DNA from: Spirochaetia bacterium
GTDB lineage: Bacteria > Spirochaetota > Leptospiria > Leptospirales > Leptonemataceae
DNA: 48,023 nt
NCBI GenBank assembly: GCA_009885105.1
Contig: VFLI01000014.1
Location: 1 to 48,023 of the forward strand
Direction: 5' to 3'
Of this stretch, positions 33,363 to 41,809 are shown piece after piece; position 1 is the first letter of the stretch, and each line of letters begins with the position of its first letter. Both the position numbers and the translations under genes were made by a program. The notes under the pieces were generated by a model, which had not been told where the DNA came from, did not search any database, and saw nothing but the letters and a program-made list of their open reading frames with translations.

Positions 33363-34424
33363 CTTTGGGGAATACCAGGTGGCTTTTCCGATTCCGTTTT
33401 TTTGTATATGATTATTCGCGACGAGAGTTTCGAGATGTTTCTTAATCGTATTGCGATTTGCTTTTGTCAGGATAACAATTTCTCTCACCGTGATTCGTCC
33501 CCGCGATTTTGCCAGCTCCAGAATTTGCAGGGACAATTCGGACAGCGCGCCCGATAGAAGTTTTTCTTTCTCGAGTTTTATCTCTAAGTTTTGTTTCTGC
33601 CGGCTCAGAGCTTTCAGGAAAAATAAAACCCACGGCCGCCAGTCAGGCATCTCGGATCTCAGGGTGATCTGAGTTCGCCTGAGCGCCAGATAATAGTCTT
33701 CTTTGTCTTGTTCGACAACGGATTCGAGCGAGCTGTACGGCACATAGACATAGCCCTGTTTCAATAGAAGATATGTCGTCAGCGCTCTCGACAGCCGGCC
33801 GTTGCCGTCCTGAAACGGATGGATGGCGAGAAACTCGACAATGAAAACGGCCGTCGTCAAAAGCGGATGCAGAGTTTTTTCCAGGTACGTTGCAACAGTC
33901 CAGTTCACGAGATTCGCCATTCGCACAGGAGTTTCAAACGGACTTGCGGTTTCAAACACGATGCCCAGACTTTTGGCGTCGGATCCAAATGCTTCGACAT
34001 GATTGGGCGATATTTTATACGACCCTTTATGCCATGTGTCCTTTTCGCTGTATCGCAGCAGTTCGCCGTGCAATTGACGGATGTAATTTTCAGTGAAAGG
34101 AATCTGATCGTAGTTCTGAAAGATGAGATCCATCACCGCCGAGTAACCGGCGACTTCCTGTTCGTCTCTGGAGGAAAATTTCCGGATATCAAGATTGCGC
34201 AGCAAGAGATCCACTTCTCTGTCGCTCAATTTGCTTCCTTCAATGCGTGTGGACGAACCGATGCTTTCGATCGCAGCGACGCGTTTGAGCGCGTTCAACT
34301 GCTCCGGCGGCATTTGCCCGATAGCCCGCCAGGCGCCCTTAAATTCATCCAATTGGGCGATCAGGGACAGGATTTCAGGGGTAATGGTGAGAGAAGCTGT
34401 GTTCATACCCGTATTTGTATCCAT
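33357..34424 (-). CDS. Fic-domain protein with N-terminal inhibitory helix and winged helix, 355 aa
   Basis: This is a Fic (AMPylating) enzyme. The catalytic motif is HPFQDGNGRLSRAL (about residues 200-213), matching HPFxxGNGRxxR. The N-terminal SSTRIEG (about residues 55-61) fits the class II autoinhibitory (S/T)xxxE(G/N). The C-terminal ~80 residues (RITVREIVILTKANRNTIKKHLETLV) read as a winged-helix DNA-binding domain. ATG 34424 is chosen; it lacks an SD and lies a few nt after TAATAT. The 3' end overlaps the helicase gene by 6 bp, tail to tail. It diverges from the methyltransferase gene across a 90-bp gap that contains a very G-rich run. Confidence 0.85.
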   Translation of the reverse strand: MDTNTGMNTASLTITPEILSLIAQLDEFKGAWRAIGQMPPEQLNALKRVAAIESIGSSTRIEGSKLSDREVDLLLRNLDIRKFSSRDEQEVAGYSAVMDLIFQNYDQIPFTENYIRQLHGELLRYSEKDTWHKGSYKISPNHVEAFGSDAKSLGIVFETASPFETPVRMANLVNWTVATYLEKTLHPLLTTAVFIVEFLAIHPFQDGNGRLSRALTTYLLLKQGYVYVPYSSLESVVEQDKEDYYLALRRTQITLRSEMPDWRPWVLFFLKALSRQKQNLEIKLEKEKLLSGALSELSLQILELAKSRGRITVREIVILTKANRNTIKKHLETLVANNHIQKNGIGKATWYSPKL

Positions 34425-34479
34425 AAATATCCATATTATGGGGGAGGGCAAGGGGGAAATTGGGGATTTTAATATCTCA

Positions 34480-34508
34480 TTGACCGAATCTGGCCGAAGG
34501 GACATAAT
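34480..34508 (+). promoter_or_regulatory. Promoter of the methyltransferase gene, probably leaderless
   Basis: TTGACC (34480-34485), exactly 17 nt, then CATAAT (34503-34508). The -10 ends 6 nt before the ATG at 34515 and no SD is at normal spacing. Confidence 0.6.
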
Positions 34509-34514
34509 GCACAA

Positions 34515-35600
34515 ATGATGTTCCGTCTGGGAGAACTGTTTTGCGGGCCAGGCGGCATCGGCTGGGCTGCCTCAAAAAGCCGATACGGATCCGGCAAAAA
34601 AAGCCTGACAATCAAACATCAGTGGGCCGTTGATATCGATCCCGACAGTTGCGAAACATTTCGAAAAAATATTCCGGGAGCAACAGAGGATTCGGTTTTC
34701 TGCGAAGATGCGCGCGGATTGAAACTGAAGAAGCTTGGCGAGATAGATGCGCTGGCCTTCGGTTTTCCTTGCAATGATTTCAGCCTGGTTGGCGAAAGAA
34801 AGGGCCTGAAGGGAAAATACGGCCCGCTTTATCAACATGGAATCCGAATTCTTAAAACAAAACAGCCGCGATGGTTCCTGGCAGAAAATGTCGGCGGCCT
34901 GCGAGCAGAAAATTCCGGGCGCGTGCTGGAAAACATTCTAAGAGAAATGGAGGAGGCCGGTTACGAGCTCACTCCGCATCTGTATCATTTTGAAGATTAC
35001 GGCATTCCCCAGAGGCGGCATCGAATCATTATTGTGGGTATTCATCGTGATGAAGATTTGAAATTTACAGTCCCGGCCCCTTCATATGAATCCAGAACCG
35101 CACGTGAGGCCATTGAAATTCCGCCCATTCCCGCTTCTGCCGGGAATCAAGAACTGACGCGTCAATCTGAACGAGTAATCGAGCGCCTCAAGCATATCAA
35201 GCAGGGTAAAAACGCATTCAATTCGGAAATGCCCAGCGCACTTAAGCTCAATGTACACGGAGCGACTCTCAGCAATATTTACAAACGTTTGGATCCGGAC
35301 AAACCTTCCTATACAGTCACCGGCAGCGGCGGCGGCGGCACGCATGTGTATCACTGGCACGAACCGCGAGCGCTGACCAATCGGGAAAGAGCACGTCTCC
35401 AGACATTCCCCGATAATTTTGAATTTTACGGATCCAAAGAGAGCGTGCGAAGACAGATAGGAATGGCAGTTCCGCCGGACGGGGCTAAAATTATTCTTAC
35501 CGCAATCCTGAAGACATTCGCCGGCGTGCGATACAGCAGCATTCCGGAAAACATCACACGACAGCAGTATCTGTATCACCACGGCCGCCAGGCTATTTGA
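34515..35600 (+). CDS. dcm-like: DNA (cytosine-5) methyltransferase, 361 aa
   Basis: This C5 cytosine methyltransferase transfers methyl from SAM to a cytosine in a specific site. Motif I is ELFCGPGGIGWAA (residues 6-18), IV is FGFPCNDFS (about 82-90) with the catalytic Cys, VI is ENVGGLR (about 123), VIII is QRRHRIIIVG and IX is RALTNRERARLQTFP. Motif X reads RQIGMAVPP, with Met in place of the usual Asn. The target-recognition region (about 180-270) is short. It is followed 7 bp later by a Vsr-like nuclease and then the Z1 operon, so it is the likely self-marking enzyme of the locus. Confidence 0.88.
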   Translation: MMFRLGELFCGPGGIGWAASKSRYGSGKKSLTIKHQWAVDIDPDSCETFRKNIPGATEDSVFCEDARGLKLKKLGEIDALAFGFPCNDFSLVGERKGLKGKYGPLYQHGIRILKTKQPRWFLAENVGGLRAENSGRVLENILREMEEAGYELTPHLYHFEDYGIPQRRHRIIIVGIHRDEDLKFTVPAPSYESRTAREAIEIPPIPASAGNQELTRQSERVIERLKHIKQGKNAFNSEMPSALKLNVHGATLSNIYKRLDPDKPSYTVTGSGGGGTHVYHWHEPRALTNRERARLQTFPDNFEFYGSKESVRRQIGMAVPPDGAKIILTAILKTFAGVRYSSIPENITRQQYLYHHGRQAI

Positions 35601-35607
35601 GATCCGC

Positions 35608-35985
35608 GTGGACAATCTCACACCTGCACAGAGGCGGAAGAACATGCAGAATATCCGGAGCAAGAACACAGCCCCGGAGAATTTAATGGCAGCGCGATTG
35701 AAAGCGAAAGGGATTCATTTTCTTCGCCACGACAGTTCGCTGCCCGGGACTCCTGATTTTGTTCTGCCGCGGAAAAAAATAGTCATTTTTGTCGACTCGG
35801 ATTTCTGGCACGGCCGGCCGGGACATTTCAAACTGCCGAAAACAAACCGCAAATACTGGAAAGAAAAAATTGAAGGCAACCGGCGGCGCGATGAACGTGT
35901 GCGAAGAAAGCTGCGGCGGATGGGCTGGTCGGTCAGGCGAATGTGGGAGAGCGATTTGAAGAGGGGGAAGGGGGTATTTAACTAA
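35608..35985 (+). CDS. vsr: Vsr-family DNA endonuclease, 125 aa
   Basis: This belongs to the very-short-patch-repair endonuclease family, which in its classic form nicks at T:G mismatches arising from 5-methylcytosine deamination. It opens RRKNMQNIRSKNTAPE, and the catalytic core is TPDFVLPRKKIVIFVDSDFW followed by HGRPG. The Zn-binding cysteines of E. coli Vsr (in VDGCFWHGHxC) are replaced here, so the structural zinc site is missing. It ends with GWSVRRMWESDL, the family's last strand. The start is GTG, 7 bp after the methyltransferase stop. In Z1/GHKL loci Vsr-like proteins may serve as restriction nucleases rather than repair enzymes. Confidence 0.85.
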   Translation: MDNLTPAQRRKNMQNIRSKNTAPENLMAARLKAKGIHFLRHDSSLPGTPDFVLPRKKIVIFVDSDFWHGRPGHFKLPKTNRKYWKEKIEGNRRRDERVRRKLRRMGWSVRRMWESDLKRGKGVFN

Positions 35986-36022
35986 AAATCGAAAAAATCT
36001 CAATTATTATATAGTATTTATC

Positions 36023-36051
36023 TTGACTTTTATTGCTCGTCGCGCTAAAAT
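36023..36051 (+). promoter_or_regulatory. sigma70 promoter of the Z1 operon
   Basis: TTGACT (36023-36028), 17 nt, TAAAAT (36046-36051), in an A/T-rich gap after vsr. Unlike the leaderless promoters nearby it has a 27-nt leader with a GGGAGG SD. The Z1 operon can therefore be transcribed independently of the methyltransferase. Confidence 0.65.
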
Positions 36052-36078
36052 ATTTGGCGTGACCTGGGAGGATAAAAA

Positions 36079-38895
36079 ATGTCAATTCATGATCCACAGT
36101 TTTCTGCTATCCGTGGCACTATCGAAAATCACCGGTGGGTGCAAAACCATAATTGGGAATGGATAAGGTCTAACGTTGATCGTTTTAAAGATATGTTTGC
36201 CCAGCATACTCTCGCTGAAATCAATACATTGATTAGTGAGCTGGAGATACATTATGATAATTATCATACTTTTGAAGTGTCCAGTGTCGTTACTGCACGC
36301 CCCCAGGATGGGAATCAGCCTACCGAATACTCGCAACCGGTAACCCATATCACATCATGTTGGTCCCATTACAAGCAACACTTGAGGACAAATAAAAGGT
36401 TTTCCGATTCGATGCTTACTGATTTGGAGTTTAATGTATCAAGTATCATGCGTGAAATGTCCCCGGACTCAAAAACTTTAGGTCTGGCTGTCGGGTATGT
36501 ACAGTCAGGTAAGACGGCAACGTTTGCAGGTCTTATGGCTTGGGGAGCCGACCATGGGTTTAATTTCTTTGTCATACTTTCTGGGACGATTGAGAATCTT
36601 CGGCGACAAACAAAGAATCGCCTTCTGACTGATCTTGGCCAGCATGCGCCAAGAGGGATTTCATGGCACGCTATGGACCATCTAGCTGGTCGGTTGCCAC
36701 GGGATGATGCCAGACAATTAAACAATTTGAGAATTAGTATTGGGAGACCCGAACGATATTTTACGGTTTGCCTTAAGAACGCGACACGTTTAACACATAT
36801 GGTTAAGTATTTTGCCCAGAATTCAGCAATAGCGCAACAATTGAAAATAATGATCATTGATGATGAATCAGATCAGGGAGGTATTAATACTCAAGACGCG
36901 GAGCATGATCCTACAGTCATCAATGCATTGATTCGCTCGATAGTTCATGGGCAGGCAGTGTCCTCTTTTCAAGATGCACTGTTGCAAGCCGAGAAATATA
37001 GGAGGCGATTTGCGAATCTGTCCGAGCCTCCAAATAAAAAAGTTCAATACATTCAGTTTACTGCCACTCCTTATGCGAATGTCCTCAATCGTGGTCCCCA
37101 ACATGAAACGGAGCTCTATCCGCGTAACTATATTGTCGCTCTGAAAACCGGACCTAGCTACTTTGGCAGCTCCCGGATCTTCGGTGTAGCCGAATCTGAT
37201 CCGGAGGCAGAGAACCAAGATATGGGCATTGTTTGCGATATTTCTGACGCTGATCGCCTTGCGATTGGAGACCTGCATTCGCGCGGCAGTAATCTCCCGC
37301 CTTCTCTAATTGATGCTCTTCTCTGGTTCCTATGTGCCGTTGCCGTACAGCGAGTGCGGGGAGTTGCTACGCCAGTAACTATGCTGATACATACCTCAAG
37401 TGCCATCGCCCATCACAATAGGCTTGCAGAAGCAGTCGAAACTTGGCTTACGAATTGTCGTGACATTGTAATCGAACAATGCCGCAAAGTCTATCGAAGA
37501 ATTGGAGGTATGTTGAATTCCGTTGAAACATTCAATGAACGGTGCCCTGACTATCCAGAGAATGTGATTCCCTTGCCGCCTTTTGACAAATGTGAGTCTT
37601 TCATATCTGGGCTGATTGAACGGGTAAACAAAATGGATCTCTTCACGGAAGAAGAGGAGAGATATCATAAAGGAATTCACATATGCATTGATAACTCGGC
37701 TCCTGAGAATAGGGCCCGTAGATTGAATTATCCTGACCCTGATGAGCATCAGGAAGCTATGCAAGGGACACCAGCGTTTCTCGTTATCGGAGGCGCAACA
37801 CTTTCTCGCGGATTGACCTTAGAAGGGTTGGTTAGCAGCTACTTTTTGCGGGAATCAACCTGCAACTATGATACACTGATGCAGATGGGGCGATGGTTTG
37901 GATACCGACGTGGATATGAATTGTTACCGCGGATCTGGGTTACAGACCGAACGAGGTATGCATATAATTTTCTTTCTAAAGCCGAGATTTCTTTTCGTGA
38001 ACAAATCGAGGACGCACGTCAACGGGGTAAGACTCCAGCTGAAATGCCCCCTGCAGTTATGGCTCATCCAGACAATCTACTGAGAATTACTGCGCCCAAT
38101 AGAATGCAAGACGCTAAACTACAAGAAATAGATTTAGCCGGTACCTCTCCTCAGACGATTCATTTCCATAATAATGAAAAATTGCTGAAGCAAAACATTC
38201 ATTTTGCACAGGATCTGATAAAGAAATTGAAAACTCCCAGGAAAGATGAACGAGACGTAAAAAATCTTGTGTTTGGTAGTGTTACGCTTGATCTTATTAT
38301 TGAATTCTTACGGAAATATAATGCTCCGGATTCTGTCGGTTTCCTCAAGGAAAGGGAAACAATTATAGAATATCTCAATCGTGCCAATCAACAGGACAAG
38401 TGGACGGATTGGAATGTGGTCGTATGTGGACGCCCTGGATTAACTGGTCGATGGGGAAACGATGATGAAGAATTTAAAGACTATAACGGTTATAAGGTTA
38501 AACGTGCGAAAGAAAAACCACCGGTGTCTGAAGTGATATTTCTTCATTCCGTCCTAAGTCCGCGTGATTTGTGGTCAGATGTCATTGTAACTAAATCAAA
38601 GGAGGAACAGAAAACGATGCTTCTTCCTACCGAACGGCGCCCCCTGTATGCCAAACGGAAGGAGGCCGGGCTGGGTCAGACGCCGGCTTTACTCATTTAT
38701 TGCATCGACCGTAATAGTAAAGCCCCAACGCCTAAACCGAATGCCGAAAGACAAAGTCACAAGTTGGATTTGAATGCTCCTTGTGATTTGCTGGCATTCG
38801 TTCTGCTTTTGCCCCCTCCTGTTTACGGCCGTGAGCCGCGTTTTTTATTTTCTGTTTCTGCTATTGAAGAATCACCACCGGACATTGAGCCATGA
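36079..38895 (+). CDS. Z1-domain ATPase, 938 aa
   Basis: This large P-loop ATPase is of the Z1 family found in restriction-modification-like loci. Walker A is GYVQSGKTATFAGL (about residues 137-150), Walker B is IMIIDDESDQGG (about 256-267), and the later motifs GGATLSRGLTLEG (about 570) and LMQMGRWFGYRRGY (about 600) correspond to helicase-like motifs V and VI with an arginine finger. The family is related to superfamily 2 ATPases and is expected to translocate on or remodel DNA; no activity is shown by sequence alone. It is the first gene of the five-gene operon. Its stop overlaps the next start (ATGA). Confidence 0.9.
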   Translation: MSIHDPQFSAIRGTIENHRWVQNHNWEWIRSNVDRFKDMFAQHTLAEINTLISELEIHYDNYHTFEVSSVVTARPQDGNQPTEYSQPVTHITSCWSHYKQHLRTNKRFSDSMLTDLEFNVSSIMREMSPDSKTLGLAVGYVQSGKTATFAGLMAWGADHGFNFFVILSGTIENLRRQTKNRLLTDLGQHAPRGISWHAMDHLAGRLPRDDARQLNNLRISIGRPERYFTVCLKNATRLTHMVKYFAQNSAIAQQLKIMIIDDESDQGGINTQDAEHDPTVINALIRSIVHGQAVSSFQDALLQAEKYRRRFANLSEPPNKKVQYIQFTATPYANVLNRGPQHETELYPRNYIVALKTGPSYFGSSRIFGVAESDPEAENQDMGIVCDISDADRLAIGDLHSRGSNLPPSLIDALLWFLCAVAVQRVRGVATPVTMLIHTSSAIAHHNRLAEAVETWLTNCRDIVIEQCRKVYRRIGGMLNSVETFNERCPDYPENVIPLPPFDKCESFISGLIERVNKMDLFTEEEERYHKGIHICIDNSAPENRARRLNYPDPDEHQEAMQGTPAFLVIGGATLSRGLTLEGLVSSYFLRESTCNYDTLMQMGRWFGYRRGYELLPRIWVTDRTRYAYNFLSKAEISFREQIEDARQRGKTPAEMPPAVMAHPDNLLRITAPNRMQDAKLQEIDLAGTSPQTIHFHNNEKLLKQNIHFAQDLIKKLKTPRKDERDVKNLVFGSVTLDLIIEFLRKYNAPDSVGFLKERETIIEYLNRANQQDKWTDWNVVVCGRPGLTGRWGNDDEEFKDYNGYKVKRAKEKPPVSEVIFLHSVLSPRDLWSDVIVTKSKEEQKTMLLPTERRPLYAKRKEAGLGQTPALLIYCIDRNSKAPTPKPNAERQSHKLDLNAPCDLLAFVLLLPPPVYGREPRFLFSVSAIEESPPDIEP

Positions 38896-40886
38896 AACTG
38901 TATGCCTTACAACCTGAAGTTATGCAGCACGACGGGCATTCTGTTTTACATGCCTTTCAACCTTCAGATGCTCAAATGTGTGACTTACTTGTCAGGGAAA
39001 GTCTGCAAAATTCGCTGGATGCTGCAAAGCCAGAGTCCTCGGAGGTTAAAGTAGATTTCAGCATAGGGAATCCCACCTTGGATTCACTGATGAAAAGTAT
39101 GGAGCATGCCGCTACATTACTGCCACCAGAACTTTTTAAGGGGAGACACCCGTGTCTTTCTATCCGCGATTCTGGTACTTATGGCCTGCGCGGCATGGAA
39201 ACTAAGGACATTACACCAGGTGCAGTCCGGGACTATGTGAACCTGGTATATGAAGTGATGCACCAGGATAAGCCCGCGACTGCGGGCGGAAGTCATGGGC
39301 TTGGTAAGACGCTGTTTACACACATAGGTATCGGACTTGTATTCTACTATAGCCAGTTTTTTCAAGAAGGACAGTGGATGCAAAGGTTGGCAGCATGTTT
39401 AATCTTTGATAATAAACAGCCTGCGAATGCCCTGCGTCTTTCCATACTGCCATGCGGAATAGGCTGGTGGGGACGGTCCTCAACGTCCTCAACGGTCAAA
39501 CCTCTGCCTATAGTTGATAATCCAGAAATTGAACAAATAATTGGATTGTTAGGGATTAAACCGTATGCGAAGGGTGAATCTGGAACTACAGTCATTGTAC
39601 CTGGCCTTGAGTTAGAGAAATTTTCCAATGCTGGCGGTTCACCAATCCGGCAAGAAGAATTGCTTCAAAACATCGAGAAAAGTGCTAGAAAATGGTATTT
39701 CTTAAGGATCAATCCCGTTGAAAGTGATAAAAAACCCCGTCTCGCAATGACTCTGAATGGATTACAGTTACAACGCGATATGCCGCCTGTAATGCACTTG
39801 TTACGCTGTATGTATGCGAATGCTATCGAAGCATTAAACGTACAAAGCCGTGATGACATTGATTTCGATGCACAAACGCCAACTGGTTCAGCGGTCTGTA
39901 AAAGAAAAGCAGTAATGCGTGTTGTTCAAGGTGGTGCAGTTCGTGAACTCATTGGCTGGCTCATAACTAGTCGAATAACAGATCCCGCTTTGGTCTACGA
40001 GTTCCCCCAAACAAATCGATCTGATCCTTATGAACAATTGCAGTTGGATCCTATTATGCCAGCAAGGCCAATCCTGGCACTGGTCAGACGTCCAGGTATG
40101 GTAGTACGCTTTCATACCGATGCCGCTTCGTGGGGCTGCAATGCTTCACTGGAATCTGGCTGGGTACTGGGGCTCTTTGTCGTGAATTCGGATGAGAGTT
40201 TGATAGATTTTCCCGGTGTGACGATTGAAAAAATATGCCGCGATAGTGAACGTTCAGACCATTTCGATTGGGCAGCAATAACCTCGAACATTTTACAAAG
40301 CGCCCAGAAAAGGGTAAAGGTATTACTATCTCTTGAATGTACTGGGGATCGCAGTCTTCGTCAATTCGAACCTAACAGTTTGGGTGAGTTATATGGGAGA
40401 TTGCTCCTCCCTGGTAAACGCCAAAAGAATAAATCCGAAACAAGAAAACCGCGGATGGGAAAAAACCCCGTCATTTCTATCGGTGAGGCAGAATATCAAG
40501 TTGATGGCATCGTTTTGAAATTCCGGATGGCTCTCCCTGCCGGAATCAAGTGTGCGTTAAACATTTCATTATCTGGCGAAGCCGGTGTGATCGATAAAGA
40601 AGCGTGGGTAAAGGCATCCACGAACTCCTTTCCCTACGCTATAGTGTCAGTCAAACTTAAACAGATCAGTGGAACAGGCAAAGGAAGACCTTCTGGTTTG
40701 GATGAAATCTTGAATGCAACAAAGTCCAACTTACGCGTAATCAATTATTCTTTGGATGCAAAATGGAATTCTGGTAAGCCAATTTTTGAGGTTCAGAAAA
40801 AGGCACTCTATCTTGACGGCGAAATATTTTTAAAGACTGTTATGCCTTCTAGCGGGTTTCAGATTAATGTCAGTAGGTTAAATTGA
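38892..40886 (+). CDS. GHKL (MutL/MORC-like) ATPase, 664 aa
   Basis: This GHKL-superfamily ATPase has the N-box RESLQNSLDA (about residue 35), the D-x-G box IRDSGTYGLRG (about 92) and the G2 box GGSHGLGKTLF (about 131). Such proteins close like a clamp on ATP binding. MutL/MORC-like members encoded beside Z1 and DNA methyltransferases were recognised by comparative genomics as prokaryotic relatives of eukaryotic MORC proteins. The C-terminal ~350 residues are beta-rich with no motif I can name. Overlaps of 4 nt with both neighbours make it part of one transcript. Confidence 0.85.
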   Translation: MKLYALQPEVMQHDGHSVLHAFQPSDAQMCDLLVRESLQNSLDAAKPESSEVKVDFSIGNPTLDSLMKSMEHAATLLPPELFKGRHPCLSIRDSGTYGLRGMETKDITPGAVRDYVNLVYEVMHQDKPATAGGSHGLGKTLFTHIGIGLVFYYSQFFQEGQWMQRLAACLIFDNKQPANALRLSILPCGIGWWGRSSTSSTVKPLPIVDNPEIEQIIGLLGIKPYAKGESGTTVIVPGLELEKFSNAGGSPIRQEELLQNIEKSARKWYFLRINPVESDKKPRLAMTLNGLQLQRDMPPVMHLLRCMYANAIEALNVQSRDDIDFDAQTPTGSAVCKRKAVMRVVQGGAVRELIGWLITSRITDPALVYEFPQTNRSDPYEQLQLDPIMPARPILALVRRPGMVVRFHTDAASWGCNASLESGWVLGLFVVNSDESLIDFPGVTIEKICRDSERSDHFDWAAITSNILQSAQKRVKVLLSLECTGDRSLRQFEPNSLGELYGRLLLPGKRQKNKSETRKPRMGKNPVISIGEAEYQVDGIVLKFRMALPAGIKCALNISLSGEAGVIDKEAWVKASTNSFPYAIVSVKLKQISGTGKGRPSGLDEILNATKSNLRVINYSLDAKWNSGKPIFEVQKKALYLDGEIFLKTVMPSSGFQINVSRLN

Positions 40887-41809
40887 ACACACTGTTTCCC
40901 TATCCCACAATATCTGGTGATGAATGGCTAGAATGTGTATGGGAGTTCTCGTCCCTTGATGGGAATCACCTAAATGAAATGCATCCCTATAGCTGGATGG
41001 ATAGTTCTTACATTCGCATCGAATCCGGTACAGACGAGTGGACGAGTTCTGACGGTATTAAGATTCGTGCGAAAATTAGAAATATAGATGTGCAAGATGG
41101 ACTGGTTTGGAGCGAGAAGGACCAGCTTGGGTTTGCCATACGCTGGTCTAATAGGGCAAGTTTGCGAAGAGGGGCAAGTCCCATTGTTTCTTTCAATCCT
41201 TCAGCTGCTTCGCATTCTGATTGGGTCGAGCTGGTTATCCCTCCAATGACTGTGAAGGGACGTCTGGATGTCGAGGTGGCATTGATTCTTGTGGTGCCGG
41301 CGGAAACAAGTAAAGCCAAGGATCAGCACCTTGCCCGCTTACCAGGCAGTCTGCTTTGGACTGGCATGGCGCGAACGATTCTATTGGACCCTGATGGCGA
41401 CATTTTTCCGATAAGACAGGAAGGGGCAGGGGGTTCGCAACCATTATGGCGATTGGAGATTGCAGAATTCGATGGAATAGATGAGCTCCCGTTCGACGAA
41501 ACAACAGTGAACGTTGTAATCAACAAACAGCATCCCTCTTTCACTACCCTAATGGATATTAAACACAAGGATGGAGACACGCTACGAGAGGCCATGTTGT
41601 CTTCGACTATAATCGCAATTATGTATGCTTGTGCAGACGAATGGGAGAAGGTTATCACTGCCCTTGAGGCCCCGCATTCCGAATCTATCGCGGGTGTTGT
41701 TGCGTTCTGGGCTGACAAACTTGACTGTGGGGAAAGTCTTCCGGAAATAGATGAGCTCTGGAATAGTACTCTCGCCTTCGTAAGTAAACTCAGAGGGACC
41801 GTGGGATGA
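40883..41809 (+). CDS. Unrecognised component of the Z1 operon, 308 aa
   Basis: I do not recognise the family. The protein is soluble, aromatic- and Glu/Asp-rich, mostly beta in its first two thirds (YIRIESGTDEWTSSDGIKIR, LDVEVALILVVPA) and helical at the C-terminus (STIIAIMYACADEWEKVITA). It has no cysteine-histidine cluster, P-loop or obvious nuclease motif. It starts at a TTG that overlaps the stop of the GHKL gene (TTGA), and its stop overlaps the next gene (ATGA), so it is translated in tight stoichiometry with the two ATPases. Scaffold, sensor and target-recognition roles are all possible. Confidence 0.75.
   Translation: MNTLFPYPTISGDEWLECVWEFSSLDGNHLNEMHPYSWMDSSYIRIESGTDEWTSSDGIKIRAKIRNIDVQDGLVWSEKDQLGFAIRWSNRASLRRGASPIVSFNPSAASHSDWVELVIPPMTVKGRLDVEVALILVVPAETSKAKDQHLARLPGSLLWTGMARTILLDPDGDIFPIRQEGAGGSQPLWRLEIAEFDGIDELPFDETTVNVVINKQHPSFTTLMDIKHKDGDTLREAMLSSTIIAIMYACADEWEKVITALEAPHSESIAGVVAFWADKLDCGESLPEIDELWNSTLAFVSKLRGTVG

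Noticed and set aside
33819-34472. Plus-strand open frame of 217 codons opposite the Fic gene
   Set aside because: Antisense shadow of a gene with an intact Fic motif; His/Arg-rich composition.
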